From the NCBI GenBank assembly GCA_949299935.1, contig CASGCE010000001.1, forward strand, positions 1 through 57,979: a stretch of DNA of 57,979 bases. Direction: 5' to 3'. This DNA comes from an uncultured bacterium. GTDB taxonomy: Bacteria; Cyanobacteriota; Vampirovibrionia; Gastranaerophilales; Gastranaerophilaceae. Below are positions 25,549 to 33,447 of this stretch, in pieces. The stretch's first letter is position 1. The number at the start of each line of letters is the position of its first letter. The notes beneath the pieces were generated by a model, which was not told the origin of the DNA, ran no database searches, and saw only the letters and a program-made list of their open reading frames with translations. Position numbers and translations under genes: made by a program.

Positions 25549-25613
25549 TTGACATGATTTCAAAAAACCTTAAATATAAGTCATACGAAAGTATGAGTTA
25601 AAAAAAACTCATA
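25549..25613 (+). promoter_or_regulatory. Promoter and structured 5' leader of the TPR gene
   Basis: TTGACA (25549-25554) is followed about 16-17 bp later by an AT-rich -10 (AAATAT-like). Two hairpins then share bases: CATAC/GTATG with a GAAA loop (25582-25595), and TATGAGTT/AACTCATA (25592-25613). They cannot form fully together. The start codon at 25651 has a GAGG site. Confidence 0.4.
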
Positions 25614-25650
25614 TCATGTATGATAGGTATGTAAAACCAGAGGTATGTAA

Positions 25651-27045
25651 ATGGGGTTGAATTTAAACAGCGTATATCAACGTCCATATTTTATACAAGA
25701 CAGGCGCAATCAGGTCAGAAAAAAACAAGACGAAGAGCGCTCAACTTCTAATGCTCAAAGAGAAGAACAGACAAATCAAAATGCCAGAAGCAGAGGACTT
25801 CAATACGTTGAGCATAACAATTACGCTGCATATCAACCGGTTCATACCGAACACCCCGTTCAATACCCTAACGAAGTTGCAACAGCTCTTGCACAGCGTA
25901 ATCCCAATATAAACATTGCCCAAATTCTTAAAGATTTTAAAAATACGGCAATAGCAATAGGAACGCCCGATGATTTGAAAGAAGAAGTCAGCGGATATCT
26001 TGCGCTGATAGAAAAACAGGTTACAAAAGAAGCCCCGAACAGCAAACTTATTAAATCAAATCTGAAAAATGCAGCTTCAATTTTAGATAATTATATTTCC
26101 AAAACGCTGGATAAAGATTCAAAGGTTGTTGAAAATTGGGTTGATGCATTATTCTTACAACAAATTGATTTTAAATATAATGAAAATGATGTAAACACTG
26201 ATTTTTTAGTAAAATTTCCGGAAGATACTCAAACCAGGTCAGAACAAGCCGAAGAAGTTCAGCAAGAACAGACGAATGTATTCATACCGCAAGATAGTGA
26301 ACTAAAAAGATTATTTATAAAAGCAAAAAAAATGACATATGCAAACAAACCCAAAGAAGCAATTGAGGCATTTCAAACTGCTTTAAACAGAGCAAACGAG
26401 CTTGATGATAAAGAAACTCAGTCAAAAATATTTTTAGAAGTCGGTAAAATTTATGATGACCATGATTATCTTGCGCAGGCCTTGAAAAGTTACAATCAGT
26501 CAGTTCAAAGAACAAAAGACTGCAACGTAAAAACCCGCGCGCATTATTCTATGGCTGAGATTTATAATGATGTAAATCAGATTGAGCCTGCAATAGATCA
26601 TTATTTCAGTACGGCATCTTATGCCGGCGAAGCCGAAAATCTTTCCGCGCAATCAAAATCCATGACAAAAATCGGAAATATTTATTCTGATATGTATGAA
26701 CAGACTGCTTTTGATTATTATGAAATAGCCGATACAATTGCGGATGAAACTGATAATGCAAAAGTGAAAGGTTATGTTTCATCAAGCATCGGCGATGCTT
26801 ATGACAAATTCGGCGATTCACCAGAAGCTTTGAAAGCATATTCAAAAGCCGTCAAAAATTATCTTGATGCGGATTCTCCTGAGAAAGCCGCTCAGAATTA
26901 TTTGAATGCCGCAGAAATTATGCTTGAGTACAAAAATGAGAATAAAGCTAAGAGTCTGCTTGAAAAAGCTCAAAAATTGGCGCGTCAGACAAATAATTTG
27001 AATTTAATGACAGAAATAAGTAATAATCTGGTAAGTATTTCTTAA
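25651..27045 (+). CDS. TPR-repeat protein
   Basis: A 464-residue soluble protein. The first 75 residues are polar and rich in Gln/Arg (QDRRNQVRKKQDEERSTSN), followed by a helical region to about residue 185. From about residue 215 onwards it is made of tetratricopeptide repeats, for example KAKKMTYANKPKEAIEAFQT, FLEVGKIYDDHDYLAQALKS and AAQNYLNAAEIMLEYKNENK. TPR domains form protein-binding superhelices. No enzymatic domain or export signal is seen. Prepilin cassette 3 begins four bases after its stop codon. Confidence 0.88.
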   Translation: MGLNLNSVYQRPYFIQDRRNQVRKKQDEERSTSNAQREEQTNQNARSRGLQYVEHNNYAAYQPVHTEHPVQYPNEVATALAQRNPNINIAQILKDFKNTAIAIGTPDDLKEEVSGYLALIEKQVTKEAPNSKLIKSNLKNAASILDNYISKTLDKDSKVVENWVDALFLQQIDFKYNENDVNTDFLVKFPEDTQTRSEQAEEVQQEQTNVFIPQDSELKRLFIKAKKMTYANKPKEAIEAFQTALNRANELDDKETQSKIFLEVGKIYDDHDYLAQALKSYNQSVQRTKDCNVKTRAHYSMAEIYNDVNQIEPAIDHYFSTASYAGEAENLSAQSKSMTKIGNIYSDMYEQTAFDYYEIADTIADETDNAKVKGYVSSSIGDAYDKFGDSPEALKAYSKAVKNYLDADSPEKAAQNYLNAAEIMLEYKNENKAKSLLEKAQKLARQTNNLNLMTEISNNLVSIS

Positions 27046-27048
27046 TTA

Positions 27049-27094
27049 TTGTCTAAAATAAAAAATTTTGTTAAAATAAAACCAAAACAAGGAG
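27049..27094 (+). promoter_or_regulatory. P1 promoter and ribosome binding site, cassette 3
   Basis: TTGTCT (27049-27054), 17 bp, TAAAAT (27072-27077), then AAGGAG (27089-27094) 7 bases before the leader ATG at 27102. Same order and spacing as cassettes 1 and 2. Confidence 0.7.
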
Positions 27095-27101
27095 AAATAA
27101 G

Positions 27102-27149
27102 ATGCGTTATAAAGAGTTTAAAAATTTCGGGGGGGGGCGACTCCTCTAA
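27102..27149 (+). CDS. Short leader ORF ending at the poly-G block, cassette 3 (OFF state)
   Basis: A 15-residue ORF, MRYKEFKNFGGGRLL, with a strong ribosome binding site. It stops at the TAA of the conserved block. One additional G would continue it as GGGATPLSSNNKNLD and onwards in frame through YNSNMENY into the prepilin, giving 43 residues before the cleavage site. The first eight codons are unrelated to those of the other two leaders; only the GGGRLL end is conserved. Confidence 0.6.
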   Translation: MRYKEFKNFGGGRLL

Positions 27150-27153
27150 GTAG
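27129..27153 (+). repeat. Poly-G (9 G) tract and two-frame stop block, cassette 3
   Basis: Nine G (27129-27137) followed by CGACTCCTCTAAGTAG (27138-27153), identical over 16 bases to cassette 2. Confidence 0.85.
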
Positions 27154-27167
27154 TAATAACAAGAATC

Positions 27168-27216
27168 TTGACACCTTATCAAACAGAAACTATAATTCAA
27201 ATATGGAGAATTATAG
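27168..27216 (+). promoter_or_regulatory. P2 promoter and start-codon palindrome, prepilin copy 3
   Basis: Perfect consensus TTGACA (27168-27173), 17 bp, TATAAT (27191-27196), then 6 bases to the ATG at 27203. A perfect inverted repeat, CTATAATTC (27190-27198) and GAATTATAG (27208-27216), has the ATG in the 9-base loop. Confidence 0.88.
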
Positions 27217-27940
27217 ATTAAGAAAAGGTTTTACATTAGCGGAAGTACTAATAACGTTGGGAATTATTGGCATAGTAGCAGCAATGACAATTCCGACACT
27301 AATTTCAAAATATCAAAAGAAAATTCTACATACTCAATTTTTAAAAGCATATAGTGATCTACAAAATGTTGCAAAACGTTTTCAAGCGGATGAAGGTATT
27401 ACTGTATATGAATACAGTCAAAAAGAGAGTAGTACACTTTCTACTAATACTCTCAAAAGGTTAATGGAGTATTTTATAGGAGTTGAGAAAGGATCTATTA
27501 CAATTACCAATTATACAAATACAATTGAGAATGCTCTTGGATTTATTCCCAAAAATTTGAAGGGTGAGGATATTTCAGTTTCTCCTTGTGATCGTTCAAT
27601 AGTGACAGAGGAAATTGGCGGAAGGTTTTTTTCAATGGATGATCCTGTGAGTGTTTACAATAATCCTCCTAATGGACCCAAAATTTGTGTTGATATAAAT
27701 GGTAAAAAAGGACCAAACATTTATGGCTATGATTGGTTTGTATTTACATTTACAAAAGATGGTGGTGTTAAGCCTTTTATTGGGCGAGTGCTTCAAAATC
27801 TTGGACTTGATATGGAAGATCCAGCAGACGCATGCAATTATGATTATGAAAGTGTAACATATACTTGTGCTTATTTTGCAGCTACAAATACAAGTCCGGA
27901 AGATCCATCAAAGGACTATTGGAATGATTTTCTAAAATAA
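27203..27940 (+). CDS. Prepilin-like protein, copy 3
   Basis: A 245-residue protein starting MENYRLRKGFTLAEVLITLG. Prepilin peptidase would cut after RKG, leaving Phe +1 and Glu +5, and the hydrophobic helix runs to about residue 33. The C-terminal domain carries CVDINGKKGPNIYGYDWF, the same motif as in copies 1 and 2. That motif could form a turn or metal site; this is a guess from the D-x-N-G spacing. Middle regions of the three copies differ strongly, as expected for surface-exposed, diversifying proteins. It would be exported and assembled or anchored by type IV pilus or type II secretion machinery, which is not encoded in this window. Confidence 0.88.
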   Translation: MENYRLRKGFTLAEVLITLGIIGIVAAMTIPTLISKYQKKILHTQFLKAYSDLQNVAKRFQADEGITVYEYSQKESSTLSTNTLKRLMEYFIGVEKGSITITNYTNTIENALGFIPKNLKGEDISVSPCDRSIVTEEIGGRFFSMDDPVSVYNNPPNGPKICVDINGKKGPNIYGYDWFVFTFTKDGGVKPFIGRVLQNLGLDMEDPADACNYDYESVTYTCAYFAATNTSPEDPSKDYWNDFLK

Positions 27941-27968
27941 TATTTATTAGTAAAAAGTTGAATATCAA

Positions 27969-29393
27969 TTACTTGATAACTTCAATAAATTCATAATCTG
28001 TCAAATAAGGCATGTGGCTTTCTGTTATTAATTCACCTGGAAGTAGTACAGCAATTCCGGGCGGGCACTCTGCAATTATTTCTGCTGAAATTCTGCCTAT
28101 TGCCTGTGATTTGGGTATAGTTTCTTTTTTAGAATAATATGCATCACGCAAATTCATTTTTATGACAGGTGTCAGCATCGGCATGTGTTTTTTATTTTCC
28201 AAATAACAAATGTCAGAATAGTTTGTATTGTCAATTTTTTTCAAACATTCAACCAAATATTGAATATCGGAACGTTTGTTGCCTATATTGGATAGTAACA
28301 ATAGCCCTGCATCTGACGCACTTTCTACTTCAATATTAAAATCAATTTCTAATATTGATTCAAGACGTTTTCCTGATAAACCGTCGGCTTTAATAAACAC
28401 CTTTGTAACGTCTGTTTTGTATCCAAAATCAGGTTTTAATTGATGTATGTGTTCTAATTTATCAATTTCCTGGCGTAAATATTTGGCATTAGAAATTGCT
28501 CTTTGGATTTGTTTTCTGCCTCTAGGGCTGTCGAGATTTGCACGTGCTGCATCAAGACTTGCCAAAAGCATCAAAGAAGGACTTGTTGTATGTAACAATT
28601 TTAATGCTTTTTCAACAGCGTAAACATCAATCAAGGAATTTTCTGCAATATGGAGCATAGAGCTTTGGCTCATGCTTCCGCCTGTTTTGTGTAACGAATG
28701 GACCACGGCATCTGCTCCTAATTTTAATGCAGATGTTGGTAAATGGTCATTAAAATTCCACAAACAAGCATGCGCTTCATCAACAATTAGAGGCACATTA
28801 TATTTTTTGCATATAGCAGAAATTGATTTTATATCAGAAACTACACCTTCATAAGTAGGGTTAGTTATCCAAACCATAGACACATCATCATGGGTTTTAA
28901 GCAGCTCTTTAACGTGTTCAGGGTTTACATTACCCCAAATTCCCCAGTCGTCAAATCTTTCAGGAACAAGCCAAAGAGGTTCTGCTCCTGAAATTATCAT
29001 TCCTGTTAAAATAGAGCGGTGACAATTTCTGTTTGTTATAATTTTTTGACCTTTTTTTGTCAACCCCATTGCAAGGGCAAGGTTTCCTGCAGTAGAACCA
29101 TTTAATAAAAAGAATGTTTTTTTAGCCCCAAAAGCCTTTGCTGCAAGTTCTTGGGCTTCTTTTATAGGTCCCGTTGCCGGATGAAGTGTACCAAGATTAT
29201 CAAATTCATCTGTTGTATCAATCGATAATGCTTTTTTACCAACAAGTTGTCTAAACTCAGGTAAAGCTCCGTTCCCTCTTGTGTGTCCGGGAATATGGAA
29301 CTGATAAGACGGGTTCTCATATGCCTTTTTTAATGCTTCAACAATCGGGGCATGGGTTTTTGTATATTTATCATTTTTTGTTACATATGTCAT
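27969..29393 (-). CDS. Orn/Lys/Arg decarboxylase family enzyme
   Basis: A 474-residue PLP-dependent enzyme of the aspartate aminotransferase fold. Diagnostic segments are FHIPGHTRGNGALPEF, TDEFDNLGTLHPATGPI, FFLLNGSTAGNLA, VDEAHACLW and the PLP lysine in HSLHKTGGSMSQSSM. It is the short type found in Gram-positives and cyanobacteria, where characterised members are arginine (SpeA) or lysine decarboxylases. The likely product is agmatine or a related polyamine precursor, but substrate choice is not visible in the sequence. Confidence 0.92.
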   Translation of the reverse strand: MTYVTKNDKYTKTHAPIVEALKKAYENPSYQFHIPGHTRGNGALPEFRQLVGKKALSIDTTDEFDNLGTLHPATGPIKEAQELAAKAFGAKKTFFLLNGSTAGNLALAMGLTKKGQKIITNRNCHRSILTGMIISGAEPLWLVPERFDDWGIWGNVNPEHVKELLKTHDDVSMVWITNPTYEGVVSDIKSISAICKKYNVPLIVDEAHACLWNFNDHLPTSALKLGADAVVHSLHKTGGSMSQSSMLHIAENSLIDVYAVEKALKLLHTTSPSLMLLASLDAARANLDSPRGRKQIQRAISNAKYLRQEIDKLEHIHQLKPDFGYKTDVTKVFIKADGLSGKRLESILEIDFNIEVESASDAGLLLLSNIGNKRSDIQYLVECLKKIDNTNYSDICYLENKKHMPMLTPVIKMNLRDAYYSKKETIPKSQAIGRISAEIIAECPPGIAVLLPGELITESHMPYLTDYEFIEVIK

Positions 29394-29457
29394 AATAATG
29401 AATAATATACAATAAAAATATCATGAATTGCAACAACTTTGTGATATATTAATATTT

Positions 29458-30729
29458 GTGAATACCCTTTTAAGATTTTTTATACTTGGATTATTGCTGT
29501 TTCACGCTGCGGTTTCCGTTGCTGTTGAGAATATTTCTGTTCAAAAAAATATTCATGAAGGTGAAATTATACTGCCTGAAAATACCAAATTACCTAAAAG
29601 AGATCTTAACAATGATGGGGTTATTGATAATAAGGATTTACTTATAGATACGGCTGAAGAAAACTTTTTTATGTTTAATCATCTTGGTGATCCTATTAAT
29701 AGAGAAGAAGGTTCTTTATTTTATAAAATTAATAAGGCCTTAAAAGCCGAGGTCAAAAGAACAGATTATAGTAATCATCTTTTTAAAGATGTATTAACTG
29801 CTGATTTTGACAAAGGTCCAATAGACAGAATCCAATTTTATGGAAAGTATAGAGGAAATTTATCTTTTAATTTTATGCAAAATGATTACAACAGTGAATA
29901 TGACATTACTTCAATAGATGTAGGTATGATGGGTCAACTAAATCCTGAGTATAAAACAGATTTCAAATTACAGTTCAAATTAACTCCTACAAATGAATTA
30001 ACTTTTTTTCAAAATCTCATAAGTGATGCATACATAGTAAACTTTGCAATTCCTAACCATCAAATAATGGTAGGCAATTCAAGAAATCAAGTCGGATATG
30101 AAGGGGGAATGAGCACAAGTTACGTACCTTTTGTATTGAGATCACAAATTTCAAGAACTTTTGGTAATACCAGAGCTTTTGGTGTGAGAGTTATAGGGAA
30201 TTATCCTTTAATTGACTACAGTTTAGCAGCAAATAGTTCTGACAGATTTTTTAAGGAATTTTTTCCGGGCTCAGAATTTACCGGCTGGGTAAATTTGAAA
30301 CCTTTGGGTAAAACAAATGGCAGATATGGAAAGCTTGTAATCGGCGGAGGTTTAAATACCGGAAAAAAACATGAAAATTATACTGTAAGCGGAGCTTATA
30401 TAGGTTGGAATTACAAAGATTTTATGGCAAATTTTGAATATGCAATTGCCGACGGCTACAATGCAAGAGTCTTAAGTACCAATAAATCCCAAGGTTTTTA
30501 TACAACCATAGGTTATAAATTAACACCCAAAATCCAGTTAGTAGCACGCTATGATCATTTCGACCCAAATCGCGAGATAAACGGTGATATAAGACGTGAA
30601 TATTCTGCAGGTATAAATTATTTTATCATTGGTCAAGGTATGAGAATTTTATTAAATTATGTTTACTGTGATAACGAAAATTTAGAAGACAGCCACAGGT
30701 TGATTTTAGGAACGCAAATACTTTTGTAA
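29458..30729 (+). CDS. Outer-membrane porin-like beta-barrel with a dockerin-like loop
   Basis: Starting at the GTG at 29458 gives 423 residues and a clean signal peptide (MNTLLRFFILGLLLFHAAVS, cleaved near VA-VEN). TGA-TATATT lies 7 bases before the GTG, so translation is probably leaderless; the ATG at 29428 would precede the promoter. The mature start has a calcium-loop sequence, DLNNDGVIDNKDLLID, as in a dockerin or EF-hand. The rest consists of alternating amphipathic strands (IQFYGKYRGNLSFNFM, GFYTTIGYKLTPKIQLVARY, YSAGINYFIIG) ending in a hydrophobic residue. This resembles phosphate-selective OprO/P-type porins. Confidence 0.75.
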   Translation: MNTLLRFFILGLLLFHAAVSVAVENISVQKNIHEGEIILPENTKLPKRDLNNDGVIDNKDLLIDTAEENFFMFNHLGDPINREEGSLFYKINKALKAEVKRTDYSNHLFKDVLTADFDKGPIDRIQFYGKYRGNLSFNFMQNDYNSEYDITSIDVGMMGQLNPEYKTDFKLQFKLTPTNELTFFQNLISDAYIVNFAIPNHQIMVGNSRNQVGYEGGMSTSYVPFVLRSQISRTFGNTRAFGVRVIGNYPLIDYSLAANSSDRFFKEFFPGSEFTGWVNLKPLGKTNGRYGKLVIGGGLNTGKKHENYTVSGAYIGWNYKDFMANFEYAIADGYNARVLSTNKSQGFYTTIGYKLTPKIQLVARYDHFDPNREINGDIRREYSAGINYFIIGQGMRILLNYVYCDNENLEDSHRLILGTQILL

Positions 30730-30775
30730 AAAGCACAACGTTATGTAACTGATTAGATATAAAAATTTTAAAAAA

Positions 30776-30961
30776 TTATTTTACGTCATCTTTTATTACA
30801 ATAAGGTTATTCATAATTTTCATAGCGCAAGTCGGCAAAACAACATGCTCCAAACCATCAGCAATACTTAAAATTTTACCTGCACCGAGCACAACATCCT
30901 CACCTTTATACTGAAACTTATAATCAGTTTTTCTGTCAGAGCGAATTGTAATCTTGTCCAT
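30776..30961 (-). CDS. Small hypothetical protein
   Basis: A 61-residue protein, MDKITIRSDRKTDYKFQYKG onwards, with an AAGGGA ribosome binding site 6 bases upstream. It is predicted to be mainly beta strand and has no signal peptide or known motif. It lies 15 bases downstream of the nucleotidyltransferase-like gene on the same strand, so it is probably the last gene of the hisS transcript. Function unknown. Confidence 0.65.
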   Translation of the reverse strand: MDKITIRSDRKTDYKFQYKGEDVVLGAGKILSIADGLEHVVLPTCAMKIMNNLIVIKDDVK

Positions 30962-30976
30962 TGTTTTTTCCCTTCA

Positions 30977-31309
30977 CTAATTTTTCATTATACCAAGAGT
31001 ATCAAAAAATATACCCTCTTCCATTACCTCATTATATAAATCTTTATCTTTTTTAAAATCCTCTATTGTATATGGATAAAGGTCTATACAAACATTCATT
31101 TCAGTTTCTATTTTGCCGATAATAGGCCAAATTTCTTCGCGTTTTTTCTTATTTTCATTATCAAAAATAGCTACTAGTTCTATATCTTCACCTTCATGAT
31201 TTTTGCCGTCTAAAAATTGACCAAAAAGGTAAACTCCTTTAAAATCATCAAATTTTTTTCTAAAAGAGGAAGTTAATACTTTTATGACATCATGTACCGG
31301 ACTTGTCAT
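30977..31309 (-). CDS. Nucleotidyltransferase-like protein, degenerate
   Basis: A 110-residue protein that resembles minimal nucleotidyltransferases (MNT/KNTase type). The expected GSxxxG motif appears as FGQFLDG and the D-x-D pair as EDIELVAIF, so the Ser and second Asp are replaced and activity is doubtful. Its ATG overlaps the stop of hisS by four bases (it lies downstream on the minus strand), giving translational coupling. A link to tRNA-His or histidine metabolism is possible but unsupported beyond position. Confidence 0.6.
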   Translation of the reverse strand: MTSPVHDVIKVLTSSFRKKFDDFKGVYLFGQFLDGKNHEGEDIELVAIFDNENKKKREEIWPIIGKIETEMNVCIDLYPYTIEDFKKDKDLYNEVMEEGIFFDTLGIMKN

Positions 31310-32541
31310 AACATACTCCTTAATTCCTGAATTGAAACGGTTTTTTGCTCTCCTGTTGCCAAGTTTTTTACGGAAACATTTCCAGCGTTAATTTCATCTT
31401 CGCCAAGAATTATTGCATAATTTGCAACCTTAGAAGCCTTTTCAAGTTGTTTTGTAAATTTTTTATTACTTAAATCAAATTCTATATTGTATCCGTTGTC
31501 CCTAAGTTCTTCAGCCAATTCAAAAGCATTAACAGGTGAGTTTGAAACAATATATCCGTCAAGTTTTTTAGGTTCAGGTAAAGGTAACAAAGAATTTAAT
31601 CGTTCCATACCCATAGCCCAACCTACAGCAGGCGTATCTTCACCGCCAAGATTTTTGACAAGACTGTCATATCGACCGCCGCCGCATACAGCATTTTGTG
31701 AGCCAAGATTGTTTGATTTTATTTCAAAAACGGTTCTGTTATAGTAATCGAGTCCTCTTACCAGAAGTTTATTTACTGTATATTTTATGCCTAATTTATC
31801 AAGATATGATTTCAATTTAACAAAATGTTCAGCGCATTCTTCGCAAATAAAATCTGACTGAATTACTTTTTGAATTTCCGGTTTTTCAAATATTGTTTTG
31901 CAGCTTTCAACTTTGCAATCCAAAAGTCTTAGCGGATTTTTTTCATAACGATTTTGACAATCTTCACAAAGATTGTTAAACTCCCATTTCAAAACAGTTT
32001 TTAACTTATTTTTAAATTCTTCACGGCATTTGGGACATCCTAAAGAATTAATTTCCACTTCCAAATTATTTAATCCGAGAGATTTTAAATAATTTACCGC
32101 CATAAAAATAACTTCGGCATCTGCTGTGGGTTCTTTTATTCCGAACATTTCAATACCAACTTGATGAAATTGTCTTTGTCTACCCTTTTGAGGTCTTTCA
32201 TATCTGAACATAGGACCTTTGTACCACAGTTTTACAGGCGAAGATAATCTTGCCATACCGTTTTCTATGTAAGAACGTACGACGCCGGCAGTATTTTCCG
32301 GACGTAAAGTAAGTGATTTGTCACTTTTTTCAAAGGTATACATTTCTTTATTTACAATATCGGTGGTATCACCAACTCCGCGGGCGAAAAGTTCCGTTGA
32401 TTCAAAAATTGGAGTTCTGATTTCTTTATAACCATATCTGGTAAAAATTTTTAAGGCATTTTCCTCTAAAATATGCCACTTATCAATTTCTTGAGGTAAA
32501 ATGTCATGTGTACCTTTAATTACATTTATAATTTTTGTCAT
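31306..32541 (-). CDS. hisS: Histidyl-tRNA synthetase
   Basis: A 411-residue class II aminoacyl-tRNA synthetase. Signatures include GTHDILPQE, the motif 2 region MFRYERPQKGRQRQFHQVG, the histidine motifs LVRGLDYYNRTVFE and GGGRYD, and a C-terminal anticodon-binding domain (LAEELRDNGYNIEFDL). A Cys-rich insert (CPKCREEF, CEDCQNRY) suggests a bound zinc. The promoter is a perfect consensus 6 bases before the ATG with no ribosome binding site. Confidence 0.97.
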   Translation of the reverse strand: MTKIINVIKGTHDILPQEIDKWHILEENALKIFTRYGYKEIRTPIFESTELFARGVGDTTDIVNKEMYTFEKSDKSLTLRPENTAGVVRSYIENGMARLSSPVKLWYKGPMFRYERPQKGRQRQFHQVGIEMFGIKEPTADAEVIFMAVNYLKSLGLNNLEVEINSLGCPKCREEFKNKLKTVLKWEFNNLCEDCQNRYEKNPLRLLDCKVESCKTIFEKPEIQKVIQSDFICEECAEHFVKLKSYLDKLGIKYTVNKLLVRGLDYYNRTVFEIKSNNLGSQNAVCGGGRYDSLVKNLGGEDTPAVGWAMGMERLNSLLPLPEPKKLDGYIVSNSPVNAFELAEELRDNGYNIEFDLSNKKFTKQLEKASKVANYAIILGEDEINAGNVSVKNLATGEQKTVSIQELRSML

Positions 32542-32547
32542 ATGTTG

Positions 32548-32576
32548 ATTATAGTAACTTAAGTTTTAATTGTCAA
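32548..32576 (-). promoter_or_regulatory. Leaderless promoter of hisS
   Basis: On the minus strand TTGACA (32576-32571), 17 bp and TATAAT (32553-32548) form a full consensus. The ATG follows 6 bases later at 32541. This is the clearest leaderless housekeeping start in the window. Confidence 0.8.
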
Positions 32577-32705
32577 TCATTTTTACTGCAGCAGGCTTTT
32601 AGCGGTTTATTAATATATATTTAACAAAATCGTAATGTTTACTTTTCAAAAACAAAATTCAGGAGTATAATTAAAACGTAAATTATTGCGGGGAAATAGG
32701 GGATT

Positions 32706-33323
32706 ATGCAAGGATACAGTTTTGAATTAATAACGGGTCCTATGAGTTGCGGTAAAACTGAAGAACTTTTACGCAGAGTAAGACGTTGCATTATTGCAAA
32801 GAAAAAAGTTAAAGTTATTTCACCTGATGTTGACACAAGAGCAAAAGGTGATTACATTGAATCAAGAAACGGTTTGTGGCTTGATGCGATTAAAGTTAAA
32901 CATTCAATACAAATCTTGAGTGTTGTAAAACCCGAAGATGAAATTGTTGCAATTGATGAATTACAATTTTTTGATAATAATATCGTAAAAGTTATTTCAA
33001 AACTTATGGAAGATGGTAAAAGGGTAATTGGGACAGGATTGGAATTGGATTTTAAGGCAGAGCCTTTCGGTTCAATGCCCGAATTAATGTGTATTGCTAC
33101 TTCAGTAGATAAATTGCATGCAGTATGTATGAAATGTGGCTGTGATTATGCAACAAGAACACAAAGACTTATTGATGGCAAACCGGCTGATAAAAATTCA
33201 CCGCTTATTATGATAGGTGGGGATGAAACTTATGAGGCCAGATGTATTAAATGTTACGAGTTGCCTGATAAACGCCCGAGAGAAAAGCGGGGCTTGAAAC
33301 TTTTGCAATTTGAACATAAGTAA
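32706..33323 (+). CDS. tdk: Thymidine kinase
   Basis: A 205-residue type II thymidine kinase, which phosphorylates thymidine in nucleotide salvage. The P-loop is GPMSCGKTEEL, the Walker B-like segment VAIDELQFFD, and the structural zinc ligands appear as CMKCGCDY and ARCIKCYE. The nucleoside-binding lasso region follows at TRTQRLIDGKPA. Length is normal. Promoter-like TATAAT at about 32657 and a weak GGGGAAATAGGG site precede the ATG. Confidence 0.96.
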   Translation: MQGYSFELITGPMSCGKTEELLRRVRRCIIAKKKVKVISPDVDTRAKGDYIESRNGLWLDAIKVKHSIQILSVVKPEDEIVAIDELQFFDNNIVKVISKLMEDGKRVIGTGLELDFKAEPFGSMPELMCIATSVDKLHAVCMKCGCDYATRTQRLIDGKPADKNSPLIMIGGDETYEARCIKCYELPDKRPREKRGLKLLQFEHK

Positions 33324-33348
33324 AATGTGGGATACTTCCACATTTTTT
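33323..33348 (+). terminator. Terminator of tdk
   Basis: The stem AAATGTGG/CCACATTT has a 7-base loop and ends in a run of T directly after the tdk stop codon. Confidence 0.85.
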
Positions 33349-33447
33349 ATGTATATGGTATTATGTTATAAGACTTTTAATTTTTATGGAACTAAATTTA
33401 AAAAAAAACATCTATAAAAACGTAAGAGTTAGGTGGAGGAATATTTA

